From NCBI GenBank assembly GCA_009693505.1, contig SHXD01000016.1, positions 1 to 55,276 on the forward strand: a DNA stretch of 55,276 nucleotides. Direction: 5' to 3'. Below, in pieces: positions 38,323-48,308 of this stretch. The position numbers and the translations under genes are program-made. A model generated the notes under the pieces. The model was not told where the DNA came from and did not search any database. It saw only the letters and a program-made list of their open reading frames with translations. Positions within the stretch are counted from its first letter, which is position 1. Each line of letters begins with the position of its first letter. The stretch is from Limnohabitans sp. (GTDB taxonomy: Bacteria; Pseudomonadota; Gammaproteobacteria; Burkholderiales; Burkholderiaceae_C).

Positions 38323-40476
38323 TTACGACAGCGCAGCTTTCGCTAAGTTGTCTGGCGACATCGGTAATTGCCGAACACGCACACCCACTGCATGAAACAC
38401 CGCATTGGCAATGGCAGCAGTTGTCGGGCCTTGTGTGGCTTCACCCGCACCTAAGGGAGGATTGAGCGTTTCACCATTTTCAGAATTACCTGGCCTGAGA
38501 TGCACTTCTACCTCAGGCACCTCGCTGAAACGCAAGATGGGATAAGCCTCCCAATGCGTGCTGGTGATATTTTCTGAATCCCAATGCGCTTGTTCTTTCA
38601 ATGCCCAACTGGTCGATTGAATGGCGCCGCCTTCCAATTGCGAGATGGCACCATCGGCATGGATGATTTCACCAATGTCGGCCACCACCCATAAGTTGCA
38701 GACACTCACTTGGTGCGTCACTTCTACTTCTGCCACCACGGCGCAATAAGCGCCTTTGCTTTTGTACCTTGCGTAGGCAATGCCCAAACCCCAGCCCTCT
38801 TTTTGCGAAACGCTTTGTCTTCGCTCTAACCAATTCACTTGATCTGCAAGGGTTTTGATGACAGCGATGGCACGCGGGTCTTCTAACTTGCTTAAACGAA
38901 ATTCGACTGGGTCGAGGCCTTGGTCATGTGCAATTTCATCCATGAAGCTTTCGCAGGCAAACACATTGGCATGCGCGCCTAAACCTCTCATGGCCGAGGT
39001 TCTAAAGGGCAAGCCCAACAAGCGATGCGCATTCACTTTCACATGCGTGCTGATGTAAGGAGGCACGGCATTTCGTTCTGCGCCAGCGCCTGCTGCTGCC
39101 GCGACATTGATAGGCTCTAGGACGGGAAAGTTTTTTTCAGTTTGCCAACTGTCTTTGAATGCTGGCGTAGCCGCGCGGCCAGGTCTTGAACTGTGGCCTT
39201 GACTCCAGACGTCGTGTTGCCAAGTGAGCAACTCGATGCCGCTGCCATCCTGACGACGCTCAAAGTTTGTCGTTTCAGTGCTTGCTTGAACTGTGGCTTG
39301 TAATTTGACACGCATCGCAGGCGCCAGCGGCGATTGCTGCATCTCTTCCTCACGCGACCACTGCACACGCACACATTGCCCCGGCACATGCCTAGCCAAC
39401 CACGCAGCGTCATAGGCCACATCGTCCGCACCGTTGTGTCCGTAACAGCCAGCACCCCTCATGTGCTGGACTTCAATCTGCTGTGCATCCACACCAAACG
39501 CTAAAGCCAAATCTTTGCGCAAAGGAAAAATACCTTGCGAGTGGCTCCACACTTTCAAACCACTCTTTGCATCAGCAGATTCCCAAACAGCCAGCGCCAC
39601 ACTGGGCCCCATCGAAGCATGGTGCAAAGCGGGCCTGAAATAAACCGCTTCGTAAACCTTGGCGTCCTGATCTGAATCTTTGCTTGCATCTGCCATCTGA
39701 CCCGCTTCATGAAACACCTGCGAGTCCATCGCGGGTGCAACTTCAAACAAATCCACGCCTCCCTCGCGGCAATCAGGCAAGCGCTCCACATCCCACTTCA
39801 GCAAACGCTGCAACTTACTCGCCGCCTTTTCAGCCAACTCTTCAGTGGAAGCAACAACACCCAACAAACTGCCATCCCGAAACGCCTTGACACCCTCAAG
39901 CAGTCCCGCCACAGCTTCAGACCATCCATCAGCGCGCAAAGTGCTACGCAACCCTGGCCCCCTTACCATCCGCCCATGTTTAATTGGGGTCAGAGCAGAA
40001 TTAATTCCGAGGTCGTGGAGGAAGATGGGCTCGCCATTGACGAGTGCGTCGAGATCATCGCGACCATTGATCAGCGTCAAGGCCGTGGACTTGGTGTGCA
40101 CCGTGACATCAACGGGTAACTGCGCGTCGACGCATGAACGCAGCTCTGAGTAAGAAGCACATGCGTGCATTTTAAAAAGCTGCACAGCATGTGCACAAGC
40201 CTGCCTAATGGCCAGACCCGAATCTTGGACGGACAAGCTCCCAGACGTCATGCCCTCGTCGGGGCTTTGATGGGTGTTGGCTTCCTGGATGTGAATGCTG
40301 GACACAGGCAGATCCAACTCATGAGCCACCATCAGCTTCAGTGCATGCAAGATGCCTTGGCCCAATTCGACTTTGCCCGTGAACACCGTCACAGTGCCAT
40401 TGGCTTCAAAGCGCAGCCACTGCGCCAGCAATGGATTGGTTTTCAAACTCACGGAGGGGATTAAGGGTTGGCTCAT
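38323..40476 (-). CDS. Molybdenum hydroxylase large subunit (xanthine dehydrogenase family)
   Basis: Molybdopterin-binding catalytic subunit, 717 residues, of the isoquinoline oxidoreductase (IorB)/nicotinate-type group. VELGQGILHALKLMVAHELDL (Mo-pterin motif) is near residue 36; a hammerhead-like domain lies about 150-230; a GAGCYGHNGADD block near 350 is the GGGFGR equivalent; catalytic Glu is in PLGAGEATQGP near 680. No Tat signal is seen. Residues 157-166 are encoded by an in-frame copy of the RAYT-associated repeat, lengthening the loop before HGRMVRG. The ATG overlaps the 2Fe-2S subunit stop as ATGA. Substrate unknown, likely an N-heterocycle or aldehyde. Confidence 0.88.
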   Translation of the reverse strand: MSQPLIPSVSLKTNPLLAQWLRFEANGTVTVFTGKVELGQGILHALKLMVAHELDLPVSSIHIQEANTHQSPDEGMTSGSLSVQDSGLAIRQACAHAVQLFKMHACASYSELRSCVDAQLPVDVTVHTKSTALTLINGRDDLDALVNGEPIFLHDLGINSALTPIKHGRMVRGPGLRSTLRADGWSEAVAGLLEGVKAFRDGSLLGVVASTEELAEKAASKLQRLLKWDVERLPDCREGGVDLFEVAPAMDSQVFHEAGQMADASKDSDQDAKVYEAVYFRPALHHASMGPSVALAVWESADAKSGLKVWSHSQGIFPLRKDLALAFGVDAQQIEVQHMRGAGCYGHNGADDVAYDAAWLARHVPGQCVRVQWSREEEMQQSPLAPAMRVKLQATVQASTETTNFERRQDGSGIELLTWQHDVWSQGHSSRPGRAATPAFKDSWQTEKNFPVLEPINVAAAAGAGAERNAVPPYISTHVKVNAHRLLGLPFRTSAMRGLGAHANVFACESFMDEIAHDQGLDPVEFRLSKLEDPRAIAVIKTLADQVNWLERRQSVSQKEGWGLGIAYARYKSKGAYCAVVAEVEVTHQVSVCNLWVVADIGEIIHADGAISQLEGGAIQSTSWALKEQAHWDSENITSTHWEAYPILRFSEVPEVEVHLRPGNSENGETLNPPLGAGEATQGPTTAAIANAVFHAVGVRVRQLPMSPDNLAKAALS
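39980..40006 (+). repeat. RAYT-associated repeat, copy D, inside a coding sequence
   Basis: 24 of 27 bases are identical to copy A at 12790-12816, including the whole TTAATTGGGGTCAGA core, 27 kb from the RAYT gene. A 6-bp stem TTAATT/AATTAA (39980-39985, 39999-40004) is preserved. It lies antisense and in frame in the molybdenum hydroxylase gene, encoding about ten residues (157-166). Confidence 0.85.
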
Positions 40477-40991
40477 GCTGACACCTCAGAGTGAACCACT
40501 TTCAAGCCACACTGAAGCGCTGCTTTTTTCACCGCCCTCAACACACGGATATGTGTGCCGCAGCGACAGAGATGAGGCTCCAGGGCTTCACGGATTTGCA
40601 GGTCAGACACCGTTTCATGCGCGCTCATTAACAAAGCGGTTGCGCTGATCAGTAGCCCACTGGTGCAATAACCACACTGTGCAGCTTGCTCGGCAATGAA
40701 GGCTGATTGCAGTGCTTTTAAGAAAGGCGTGCTGGGCAAGTCAGGATTCTTCGCAGACTCTAGGGTCACAACACTGTGCCCCACCAATGCATCAATCGGC
40801 AATTGGCAGGTGGGCTTTGATTGGCCATCAATCAAGACATGGCATGTACCGCATTGCTCTTGACCACAACCGTATCGCGTCGCGGTCAAACCCATTTGGT
40901 TGCGCAAGGTTTGGAGCACATTGGCCCCCGCATCCGCAGTCCAAAGTACTGACTGGCCATTGACCTGTGTTTTGATTTGCATGGCTGACAT
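40473..40991 (-). CDS. Molybdenum hydroxylase 2Fe-2S subunit
   Basis: Electron-transfer subunit of about 172 residues. The N-terminal ferredoxin-like domain has GCGQEQCGTCHVLIDG (first [2Fe-2S] cluster), and the C-terminal four-helix domain has AQCGYCTSGLLI and HLCRCGTHIR (second cluster). It passes electrons from the molybdenum site of the coupled large subunit. No FAD subunit is present, so the final acceptor is external, as in IorAB-type enzymes. ATG 40991 (GAAAG upstream) is preferred; ATG 40982 is possible. The frame is open further upstream. Divergent from groES. Confidence 0.9.
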   Translation of the reverse strand: MSAMQIKTQVNGQSVLWTADAGANVLQTLRNQMGLTATRYGCGQEQCGTCHVLIDGQSKPTCQLPIDALVGHSVVTLESAKNPDLPSTPFLKALQSAFIAEQAAQCGYCTSGLLISATALLMSAHETVSDLQIREALEPHLCRCGTHIRVLRAVKKAALQCGLKVVHSEVSA

Positions 40992-41046
40992 TAACTTTCT
41001 TTCCCAGAGAAAACCCCTGATTTCACCCCCAATATAAAGTGAAGCT

Positions 41047-41074
41047 CTTGAAATAACTTCAATTGCCCTTATCA
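41047..41074 (+). promoter_or_regulatory. Sigma-32-type heat-shock promoter of groESL
   Basis: CTTGAA at 41047-41052 and CCCTTAT from 41066 are separated by 13 bases, close to the sigma-32 consensus (CTTGAA, 13-15, CCCATnT). It lies immediately upstream of the CIRCE element and 140 bp before groES. Confidence 0.72.
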
Positions 41075-41101
41075 TTAGCACTCTCAGGAGATGAGTGCTA
41101 A
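41075..41101. promoter_or_regulatory. CIRCE operator (HrcA binding site)
   Basis: Perfect TTAGCACTC (41075-41083), nine-base spacer, GAGTGCTAA (41093-41101): the canonical CIRCE element bound by the repressor HrcA. It overlaps the expected transcription start of groESL, so this operon appears under both HrcA repression and sigma-32 activation. Confidence 0.95.
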
Positions 41102-41189
41102 CAACGTCAGCATCCTCTTATGAACCCTTAAGTATTCAATTTCTGAATACTTTTTGTTTTTTAACCTTGTTTCATATTTAGGAGATGCA

Positions 41190-41480
41190 ATGAAACTACG
41201 TCCTCTCGGCGATCGCGTAATCGTTAAACGTGTCGAAAGCGAAACCAAAACTGCCTCAGGCATCGTGATTCCTGACGCAGCCGCTGAAAAGCCTGATCAA
41301 GGCGAAGTCTTGGCTGTGGGCCCAGGCAAGCGCAATGACAAAGGCGAAGTCTTGGCCATGAACGTGAAAGTCGGCGACCGCGTGTTGTTCGGCAAGTACA
41401 GCGGCCAAACCGTCAAGGTCATGGGCGATGAGCTGTTGGTCATGAAAGAAGAAGACCTCTTCGCCGTGGTCGAAAAATAA
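41190..41480 (+). CDS. groES: Co-chaperonin GroES
   Basis: A 96-residue co-chaperonin that caps Gro[18 protein letters not shown] start, the [15 protein letters not shown] mobile-loop region and the C-terminal [16 protein letters not shown] are typical. The ATG at 41190 has GGAG eight bases upstream; the longer frame from 41154 is only leader. Controlled by the CIRCE and sigma-32-like sites upstream. Confidence 0.97.
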   Translation: MKLRPLGDRVIVKRVESETKTASGIVIPDAAAEKPDQGEVLAVGPGKRNDKGEVLAMNVKVGDRVLFGKYSGQTVKVMGDELLVMKEEDLFAVVEK

Positions 41481-41484
41481 ATAA

Positions 41485-43209
<1,725 letters not shown>

Positions 43210-43253
43210 TTGCTCGCTGCTTCAAGGGTCTGCAAAGGCCTTTGACCGCACAC

Positions 43254-43285
43254 AAAAAACCCCGCAAGCAATTGCGGGGTTTTTT
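43254..43285. terminator. Bidirectional rho-independent terminator between groEL and pgi
   Basis: A 14-bp perfect stem, AAAAAACCCCGCAA (43254-43267) with TTGCGGGGTTTTTT (43272-43285), around a GCAA loop. A/T runs on both sides serve both convergent genes. Confidence 0.93.
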
Positions 43286-43340
43286 TTCGTCGCGCTCAAC
43301 TCAGACAATTCAATTGAGCGACATACCGACAAAAAATAGC

Positions 43341-44888
43341 CTATCGAATTTTGCGTAACAACTGTGCCGTAGAAGCATCCAAACCCGCTACATCACCCGA
43401 CAAAATGCGCGCATGAATGTCTTTGGCCAACACCTTACCCAGCTCCACACCCCATTGGTCAAAGCTGTTGATGCCCCACACGGCACCGCTCACAAACACG
43501 CGGTGTTCTTGCAGTGCAATCAATGCACCTAAATTGAAGGGCGTTAAGTCTTCCAGCAAGATAAATGTACTAGGACGGTTACCTACAAAGTTTTTGTGAC
43601 CATTCGCATGTGTCTTGCCCAGCATCAAAGCTTGCGCCTGCGCCAGCGCATTGGACAACAACAAAGCTTGGTGATCCGGCAAAGCATGTGTGGCGTTTTT
43701 AACAGCCACAAATTCAAGTGGTACCACATCGATTCCTTGGTGCAGCATTTGAAAAAACGCATGCTGTCCATTGGTACCTGGCTCGCCCCATAAAACGGGC
43801 GAGGTACCATACGGCAAAGTGTGCCCCGCCTGGTCCACCTGCTTGCCATTGCTCTCCATTTCAAGTTGCTGCAAGTAAGGCGCGTAGCGTTTCAAGGCGC
43901 TGTGATACGGCGCAATGCAGCGAGTGGTGTAGTGCAAAAAGTTGCGATACCAAACATCCAGCAGACCTAAGCGCACAGGCAAGTTCTGCGCAGGCTCGGC
44001 ATTCAAGAAGTGCTGATCCATGGCATGCGCACCTGCCAAAAATGCACGGAAGTTGTCTGCACCGATGGCAATGGCCAAGGGCAAACCAATGGGCGACCAC
44101 AATGAATAACGGCCGCCCACCCAATCCCAGAAGCCAAAACAAGTTTGAATGCCAAATTTGCCAGCTGCTTCCACGTTGGTGGTGAGCGCCGCAAAGTGAC
44201 GCGACACATTCGTGCCACCTTGCGCTTCAAACCAACGCTTGGCCGACACCGCGTTGGTCATGGTGTCCAAGGTAGTGAATGTTTTGGAAGCCACCAAGAA
44301 CAAGGTACTGTCAGCCTTCAAGCCTTGCAACACCGCATCGAGTTCATGGCCATCCACATTGGACACAAAGTGAAAGCGTTTGCCCTTCATGGCGAAAGAC
44401 TGCAAGGCCATTACAGCCATCTGCGGGCCCAGATCAGAACCCCCAATGCCGATGTTCACCACATCGATAATGTGCTCGTCTGCGCGAATTTTTTCAGCAA
44501 ACGCCAACATGGCATTCAAGGTGTGATGCACATCTTTCAAAGAAGACTTCAGTTCAGAAGGCAACGCATCAACAGAAGCACCTTGCGCGGGTTGACGCAA
44601 CAACCAATGCATCACCGCTCTATTTTCTGTGGTGTTGATGGCATCGCCTTGGAACATGCGATTGCGGAGCTCCAATACGCCAGTTTGCTTCGCTAAAGCC
44701 AACAACTGCGCCTCCACATTGGCATCCCAATGATTCTTTGATAAGTCTGCAAACACGCCTGGCGCCTCTTGGCTAAAGTGCACTGCGCGCCCGGCATCGC
44801 GCACAAAATCAGTGCGCAAATCAAAGTTAGAAAAAGTCTTGGCATGTTCAGCCAAGTTTTTCCAAGCCGCAGTTTGATCAGCTCGCAT
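43341..44888 (-). CDS. pgi: Glucose-6-phosphate isomerase
   Basis: Interconverts glucose-6-P and fructose-6-P; 515 residues. NIGIGGSDLGPQMA, the signature WVGGRYSLWSPIGLP near residue 260, NGKQVDQAGHTLPYGTSPVLWGEPGTNGQHAFFQMLHQG split by catalytic Glu/His, and the C-terminal SFDQWGVELGKVLA are visible. It follows tal by 32 bp on the same strand, so the two are probably one transcript. In Comamonadaceae that lack phosphofructokinase, Pgi acts mainly in gluconeogenic and Entner-Doudoroff cycling; that cannot be checked here. Confidence 0.96.
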   Translation of the reverse strand: MRADQTAAWKNLAEHAKTFSNFDLRTDFVRDAGRAVHFSQEAPGVFADLSKNHWDANVEAQLLALAKQTGVLELRNRMFQGDAINTTENRAVMHWLLRQPAQGASVDALPSELKSSLKDVHHTLNAMLAFAEKIRADEHIIDVVNIGIGGSDLGPQMAVMALQSFAMKGKRFHFVSNVDGHELDAVLQGLKADSTLFLVASKTFTTLDTMTNAVSAKRWFEAQGGTNVSRHFAALTTNVEAAGKFGIQTCFGFWDWVGGRYSLWSPIGLPLAIAIGADNFRAFLAGAHAMDQHFLNAEPAQNLPVRLGLLDVWYRNFLHYTTRCIAPYHSALKRYAPYLQQLEMESNGKQVDQAGHTLPYGTSPVLWGEPGTNGQHAFFQMLHQGIDVVPLEFVAVKNATHALPDHQALLLSNALAQAQALMLGKTHANGHKNFVGNRPSTFILLEDLTPFNLGALIALQEHRVFVSGAVWGINSFDQWGVELGKVLAKDIHARILSGDVAGLDASTAQLLRKIR

Positions 44889-44920
44889 GTTTGCCCCTTC
44901 TGCTCAATTTTTCTTGCTAC

Positions 44921-45880
44921 TCATGAAGCGTTTTGCGCTGCCAACATCAAGCCTTCTAACTTGATGGCATCGACACAGAAAGCACGAATGCCTTCTGCCA
45001 ATTTTTCAGTGGCCATGGCGTCTTCGTTCAATGCAAAACGGAAACCTGATTCCTTGTATGCAAGCAAAGGCAAGTCCATGCCCTTGGCGGCTTGTGCGTC
45101 AAGCGAAGCGGTCAAAGCAGTTTCGTTGGCGGAAAGCAGGGCCAACAAGTCAGGGCTGATGGTGAGCAAATCACAACCGGCCAAGGCCACAATTTGACCC
45201 ACGTTCCGAAAGCTCGCACCCATCACCTCGGTGGCAATGTCATTTCTTTTGTAGTAGTTGTAAATGGCGCGCACAGACTTCACACCGGGATCGTTGGCGC
45301 CTGCATTCAAAGCCTCATCCCAAGCAGCGCCAGCTGTTTTTTTATACCAGTCATAAATGCGCCCCACAAACGGCGAAATGAGCTGCACCTTGGCTTGACC
45401 GCAAGCCACCGCTTGCGCAAACGAGAACAACAAGGTGAGGTTGGTGTGAATCCCTTCACGCTCTAATTCAGCGGCCGCTTGTATGCCTTCCCAAGTGGCC
45501 GCAATTTTGATCAGCACACGTTGGCGAGAAATACCTTGCGCTTCATAGAGGCTCATCAAACGACGCGCACGCGCCAAGGTGGCCGCTGTGTCAAAACTCA
45601 AACGGGCATCCACTTCCGTAGACACACGACCGGGAATGGTCTTCAAAATTTCGCAACCAAAACGCACCAACAAATGGTCCATCACCACATCCAAAGTCTC
45701 GTCTTTGTGCGCTGCAACTGACTCAGAAAGCAAAGGCGCGTACTCGGGTTTTTGAACAGCCTTCAAGATGAGCGACGGGTTGGTGGTCGCGTCTTGGGGT
45801 TGGAACTGGGCCAATTGTTTGAAGTCACCAGTGTCTGCCACAACGGTGGTGTGTGATTTGAGCGCGTCGAGTTGGTTCAT
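44921..45880 (-). CDS. tal: Transaldolase
   Basis: Pentose-phosphate enzyme that transfers a dihydroxyacetone unit via a Schiff base; 319 residues, TalB type. [12 protein letters not shown] near residue 30, the Schiff-base Lys125 in [12 protein letters not shown], and [13 protein letters not shown] are typical. Divergent from zwf with an 80-bp intergenic region holding a palindrome, and upstream of pgi. A minus-strand promoter (TTGTTA, 16 bases, TAATGT) is possible in the same region. Confidence 0.96.
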   Translation of the reverse strand: MNQLDALKSHTTVVADTGDFKQLAQFQPQDATTNPSLILKAVQKPEYAPLLSESVAAHKDETLDVVMDHLLVRFGCEILKTIPGRVSTEVDARLSFDTAATLARARRLMSLYEAQGISRQRVLIKIAATWEGIQAAAELEREGIHTNLTLLFSFAQAVACGQAKVQLISPFVGRIYDWYKKTAGAAWDEALNAGANDPGVKSVRAIYNYYKRNDIATEVMGASFRNVGQIVALAGCDLLTISPDLLALLSANETALTASLDAQAAKGMDLPLLAYKESGFRFALNEDAMATEKLAEGIRAFCVDAIKLEGLMLAAQNAS

Positions 45881-45902
45881 GGCAAATAAATTAATTCAAT
45901 GC

Positions 45903-45952
45903 TTGAATTATCGATGAAACAAAGTTACATTACAAACTCATTTTTATGTAAC
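45903..45952. promoter_or_regulatory. Candidate zwf promoter with overlapping operator (HexR?)
   Basis: TTGAAT at 45903-45908 and TACATT at 45926-45931 are 17 bases apart, a plausible sigma-70 promoter for zwf. A 7-bp inverted repeat, GTTACAT (45924-45930) and ATGTAAC (45946-45952), overlaps the -10 and ends eight bases before the zwf start. It lies between tal and zwf-hexR, where an RpiR-type repressor would be expected to bind. Binding by HexR is inferred from position only. Confidence 0.45.
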
Positions 45953-45960
45953 AAATAAAC

Positions 45961-47430
45961 ATGTCTTTTGATTTAGTCTTTTTTGGCGGCACCGGCGACC
46001 TGGTGTGGCGCAAATTGATGCCCGCCCTGTTTCAAGCATTCCGCCACGGTACCCTGCCCGAGGGCGGCCGAATCATTGGCGTTGCTCGTGACAGCATGTC
46101 GGATGAGCAATACCGCACGCTCATCCAATCTCGTTTTGAGCAGGTCGAGGGTGCCAAACGCCCCAATGATGAAGAATTTGCACGGTTCAAGGCCATGCTG
46201 CAATACGAGCGTGTGGACTTGTCAAATCCCGACGACTACGCCAAATTAGCGGCGAGATTGGGAGAGCGCGAAACAGATCACGTCGTGATGTATTTGGCCA
46301 CTGCGCCTAGCTTGTTCAACACCGTTTGTGAACAACTGGCCGTGGCCAAACTAAACACCCCCAAAACACGCATCGTGTTGGAAAAACCCTTGGGCCACGA
46401 CCTCCAATCAAACCGCGCCATCAACCAAAACGTGCGCAAGGTTTTTGGTGAAGACCAGATTTTTCGAATTGACCATTACTTGGGCAAGCCTTCAGTGCAA
46501 AACCTGTTTGCCATGCGCTTTGGCAACGCCTTGTTTGAACCCTTGTGGCGACGTGAACACATTGCCAACATTCAGATCACGATTGCGGAAGAACTCGGCG
46601 TTGAAAAACGTGGTGCGTTTTATGAAAAAACCGGCGCACTGCGCGACATGGTGCAAAACCATGCGCTGCAATTGTTATGCGCCATTGCCATGGAGCCGCC
46701 CATCAATGCGCATGCCGATGCCATTCGCGATGAGAAGCTCAAAGTCTTGCGCGCGCTCAAACCATGGACCCCTGAAACCCTCACCCAACACGTGGTGCGC
46801 GGCCAATACAGCCCAGGTAATTTGAATGGCCACGCCGTTCCTGGGTACAGCGAAGAAACCGGTGTCAACGCCAACAGCAGCACCGAAACTTTTGTCGCGC
46901 TCCGAACTGAAATTGCAAACTGGCGTTGGGCGGGTGTGCCTTTTTACATTCGAACTGGAAAACGCTTGGCATCGCGCGAAGGCTACATTGAAATCAATTT
47001 TCGGCCCACACCGCATGCCATTTTTCAAGCACCCTCCGGCGGCGTTAACAAACTCATCATTCACTTGCAGCCTAAAGACGGTTTGGCATTGCATCTTTTT
47101 GCCGAGGGACAAAACAAACGCCTTCAGAATGGCAAGCAAGCATCGGCCCAACTCAGTCCGGTTCACCTTGATCTCGATTTTGACAAACGTTTTGGCAGCG
47201 ATCGCGTGGGCGCCTACGAGCGTTTGCTGCTAGATGTACTCGATGGCCGTTTGAATTTATTTGTTCGAAGTGACGAGCAAGAAGAAGCCTGGCGCTGGGT
47301 TGAGCCCATTCTTCAACACTGGGCTGCAGACACGCAAGGACCACGGCATTACGCAGCAGGCACTTGGGGCCCCAGTGCTTCAAGCGCCATGATTGCACGT
47401 GACGGATTTTGTTGGTCTGAGGAAATTTAA
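45961..47430 (+). CDS. zwf: Glucose-6-phosphate 1-dehydrogenase
   Basis: Oxidises glucose-6-P to 6-phosphogluconolactone with NAD(P)+; 489 residues. FFGGTGDLVWRKLMPALF at the start is the nucleotide fold; EKPLGHDL near residue 141; the active-site stretch RIDHYLGKP with His172. The residue after GK is Pro177 where E. coli and Pseudomonas enzymes have Glu. No Shine-Dalgarno site precedes the ATG, and the candidate promoter would leave a leader of only about 20 bases. It lies 3 bp before hexR, feeding the Entner-Doudoroff or pentose-phosphate route. Confidence 0.96.
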   Translation: MSFDLVFFGGTGDLVWRKLMPALFQAFRHGTLPEGGRIIGVARDSMSDEQYRTLIQSRFEQVEGAKRPNDEEFARFKAMLQYERVDLSNPDDYAKLAARLGERETDHVVMYLATAPSLFNTVCEQLAVAKLNTPKTRIVLEKPLGHDLQSNRAINQNVRKVFGEDQIFRIDHYLGKPSVQNLFAMRFGNALFEPLWRREHIANIQITIAEELGVEKRGAFYEKTGALRDMVQNHALQLLCAIAMEPPINAHADAIRDEKLKVLRALKPWTPETLTQHVVRGQYSPGNLNGHAVPGYSEETGVNANSSTETFVALRTEIANWRWAGVPFYIRTGKRLASREGYIEINFRPTPHAIFQAPSGGVNKLIIHLQPKDGLALHLFAEGQNKRLQNGKQASAQLSPVHLDLDFDKRFGSDRVGAYERLLLDVLDGRLNLFVRSDEQEEAWRWVEPILQHWAADTQGPRHYAAGTWGPSASSAMIARDGFCWSEEI

Positions 47431-47433
47431 ACC

Positions 47434-48279
47434 ATGCTAGACCGCATCAAAGCTTCACTGCCTTCCTTGGCGCCTGCTGAGCAACGCGTTGGCAAATTGG
47501 TGTTGCTAGACCCGCGTGCTTTTGCCAATTTACCGGTGACACAACTGGCAGAACGCGCACATGTGAGCAAACCCACCGTGGTGCGATTTTGCAGAAGCGT
47601 GGGTTATGACGGCCTGTCTGATTTCAAACTCAAACTGGCGGGCAGTGTGAGCGAAGGCGTGCCCTTCATTCACCGCAGCGTGGACGCCGACGACAAAACC
47701 ACCGACGTGATGGTGAAGGTGATCGACAACACCGTGGCGGCATTTTTGAAATACCGCAACGACGCCTCTGCCTCCGCGCTAGACCAAGCCGTTCAGGCCT
47801 TGGCCCAGACCCACAGCACTGGCAAGCGCATTGAGTTTTACGGTGTGGGCAATTCGGGCATTGTGGCGCAAGACGCTCAGCACAAGTTTTTTCGGTTGGG
47901 CATGAACACCATTGCCTACAGCGATGGCCACATGCAAGTGATGAGCGCCTCCATGCTGGGCCAAGGCGATTGTGTGGTGGTCATTTCGAATTCAGGCCGC
48001 ACGCGCGATTTGATGGACGCCTGCGACATTGCACGCAAACGTGGCGCTACCACCATCGTGATCACGGCCAGCGGTTCACCCTTGGCCACAGCAGGTCAAA
48101 TTCATTTAACAGCCGATCACCCTGAAAGCTACGACCGCTACAGCCCCATGGTGTCGCGGCTTTTGCACTTGCTCATCATTGACATTTTGGCCACCACCGT
48201 GGCGCTGCGCATTGGTGAGACCCTGCAACCTGCTTTGCGCGAAATGAAAAACAATTTGCGCAACAAGCGCTATACCTGA
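47434..48279 (+). CDS. hexR: RpiR/HexR-family transcriptional regulator
   Basis: A 281-residue repressor: N-terminal RpiR helix-turn-helix (LAERAHVSKPTVVRFCRSVGY, about residues 35-60) and a C-terminal SIS sugar-phosphate-binding domain (RIEFYGVGNSGIVAQDAQHKF at about 130, VVVISNSGRTRDLMD at about 180). Proteobacterial HexR controls zwf, edd-eda and central carbon genes and is relieved by 2-keto-3-deoxy-6-phosphogluconate. It follows zwf by 3 bp. The palindrome upstream of zwf is a natural candidate for its operator. Confidence 0.9.
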   Translation: MLDRIKASLPSLAPAEQRVGKLVLLDPRAFANLPVTQLAERAHVSKPTVVRFCRSVGYDGLSDFKLKLAGSVSEGVPFIHRSVDADDKTTDVMVKVIDNTVAAFLKYRNDASASALDQAVQALAQTHSTGKRIEFYGVGNSGIVAQDAQHKFFRLGMNTIAYSDGHMQVMSASMLGQGDCVVVISNSGRTRDLMDACDIARKRGATTIVITASGSPLATAGQIHLTADHPESYDRYSPMVSRLLHLLIIDILATTVALRIGETLQPALREMKNNLRNKRYT

Positions 48280-48293
48280 AGCACTTTACAAAA

Positions 48294-48308
48294 AAGCACT
48301 CAGTGCTT
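48294..48308 (-). terminator. Compact terminator overlapping the amidohydrolase stop codon
   Basis: On the minus strand AAGCAC, loop TGA, GTGCTT followed by more T residues (T6 in all). The loop is the amidohydrolase stop codon, so the last codons form the left stem. The 6-bp stem is weak; strength is uncertain. Confidence 0.45.
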
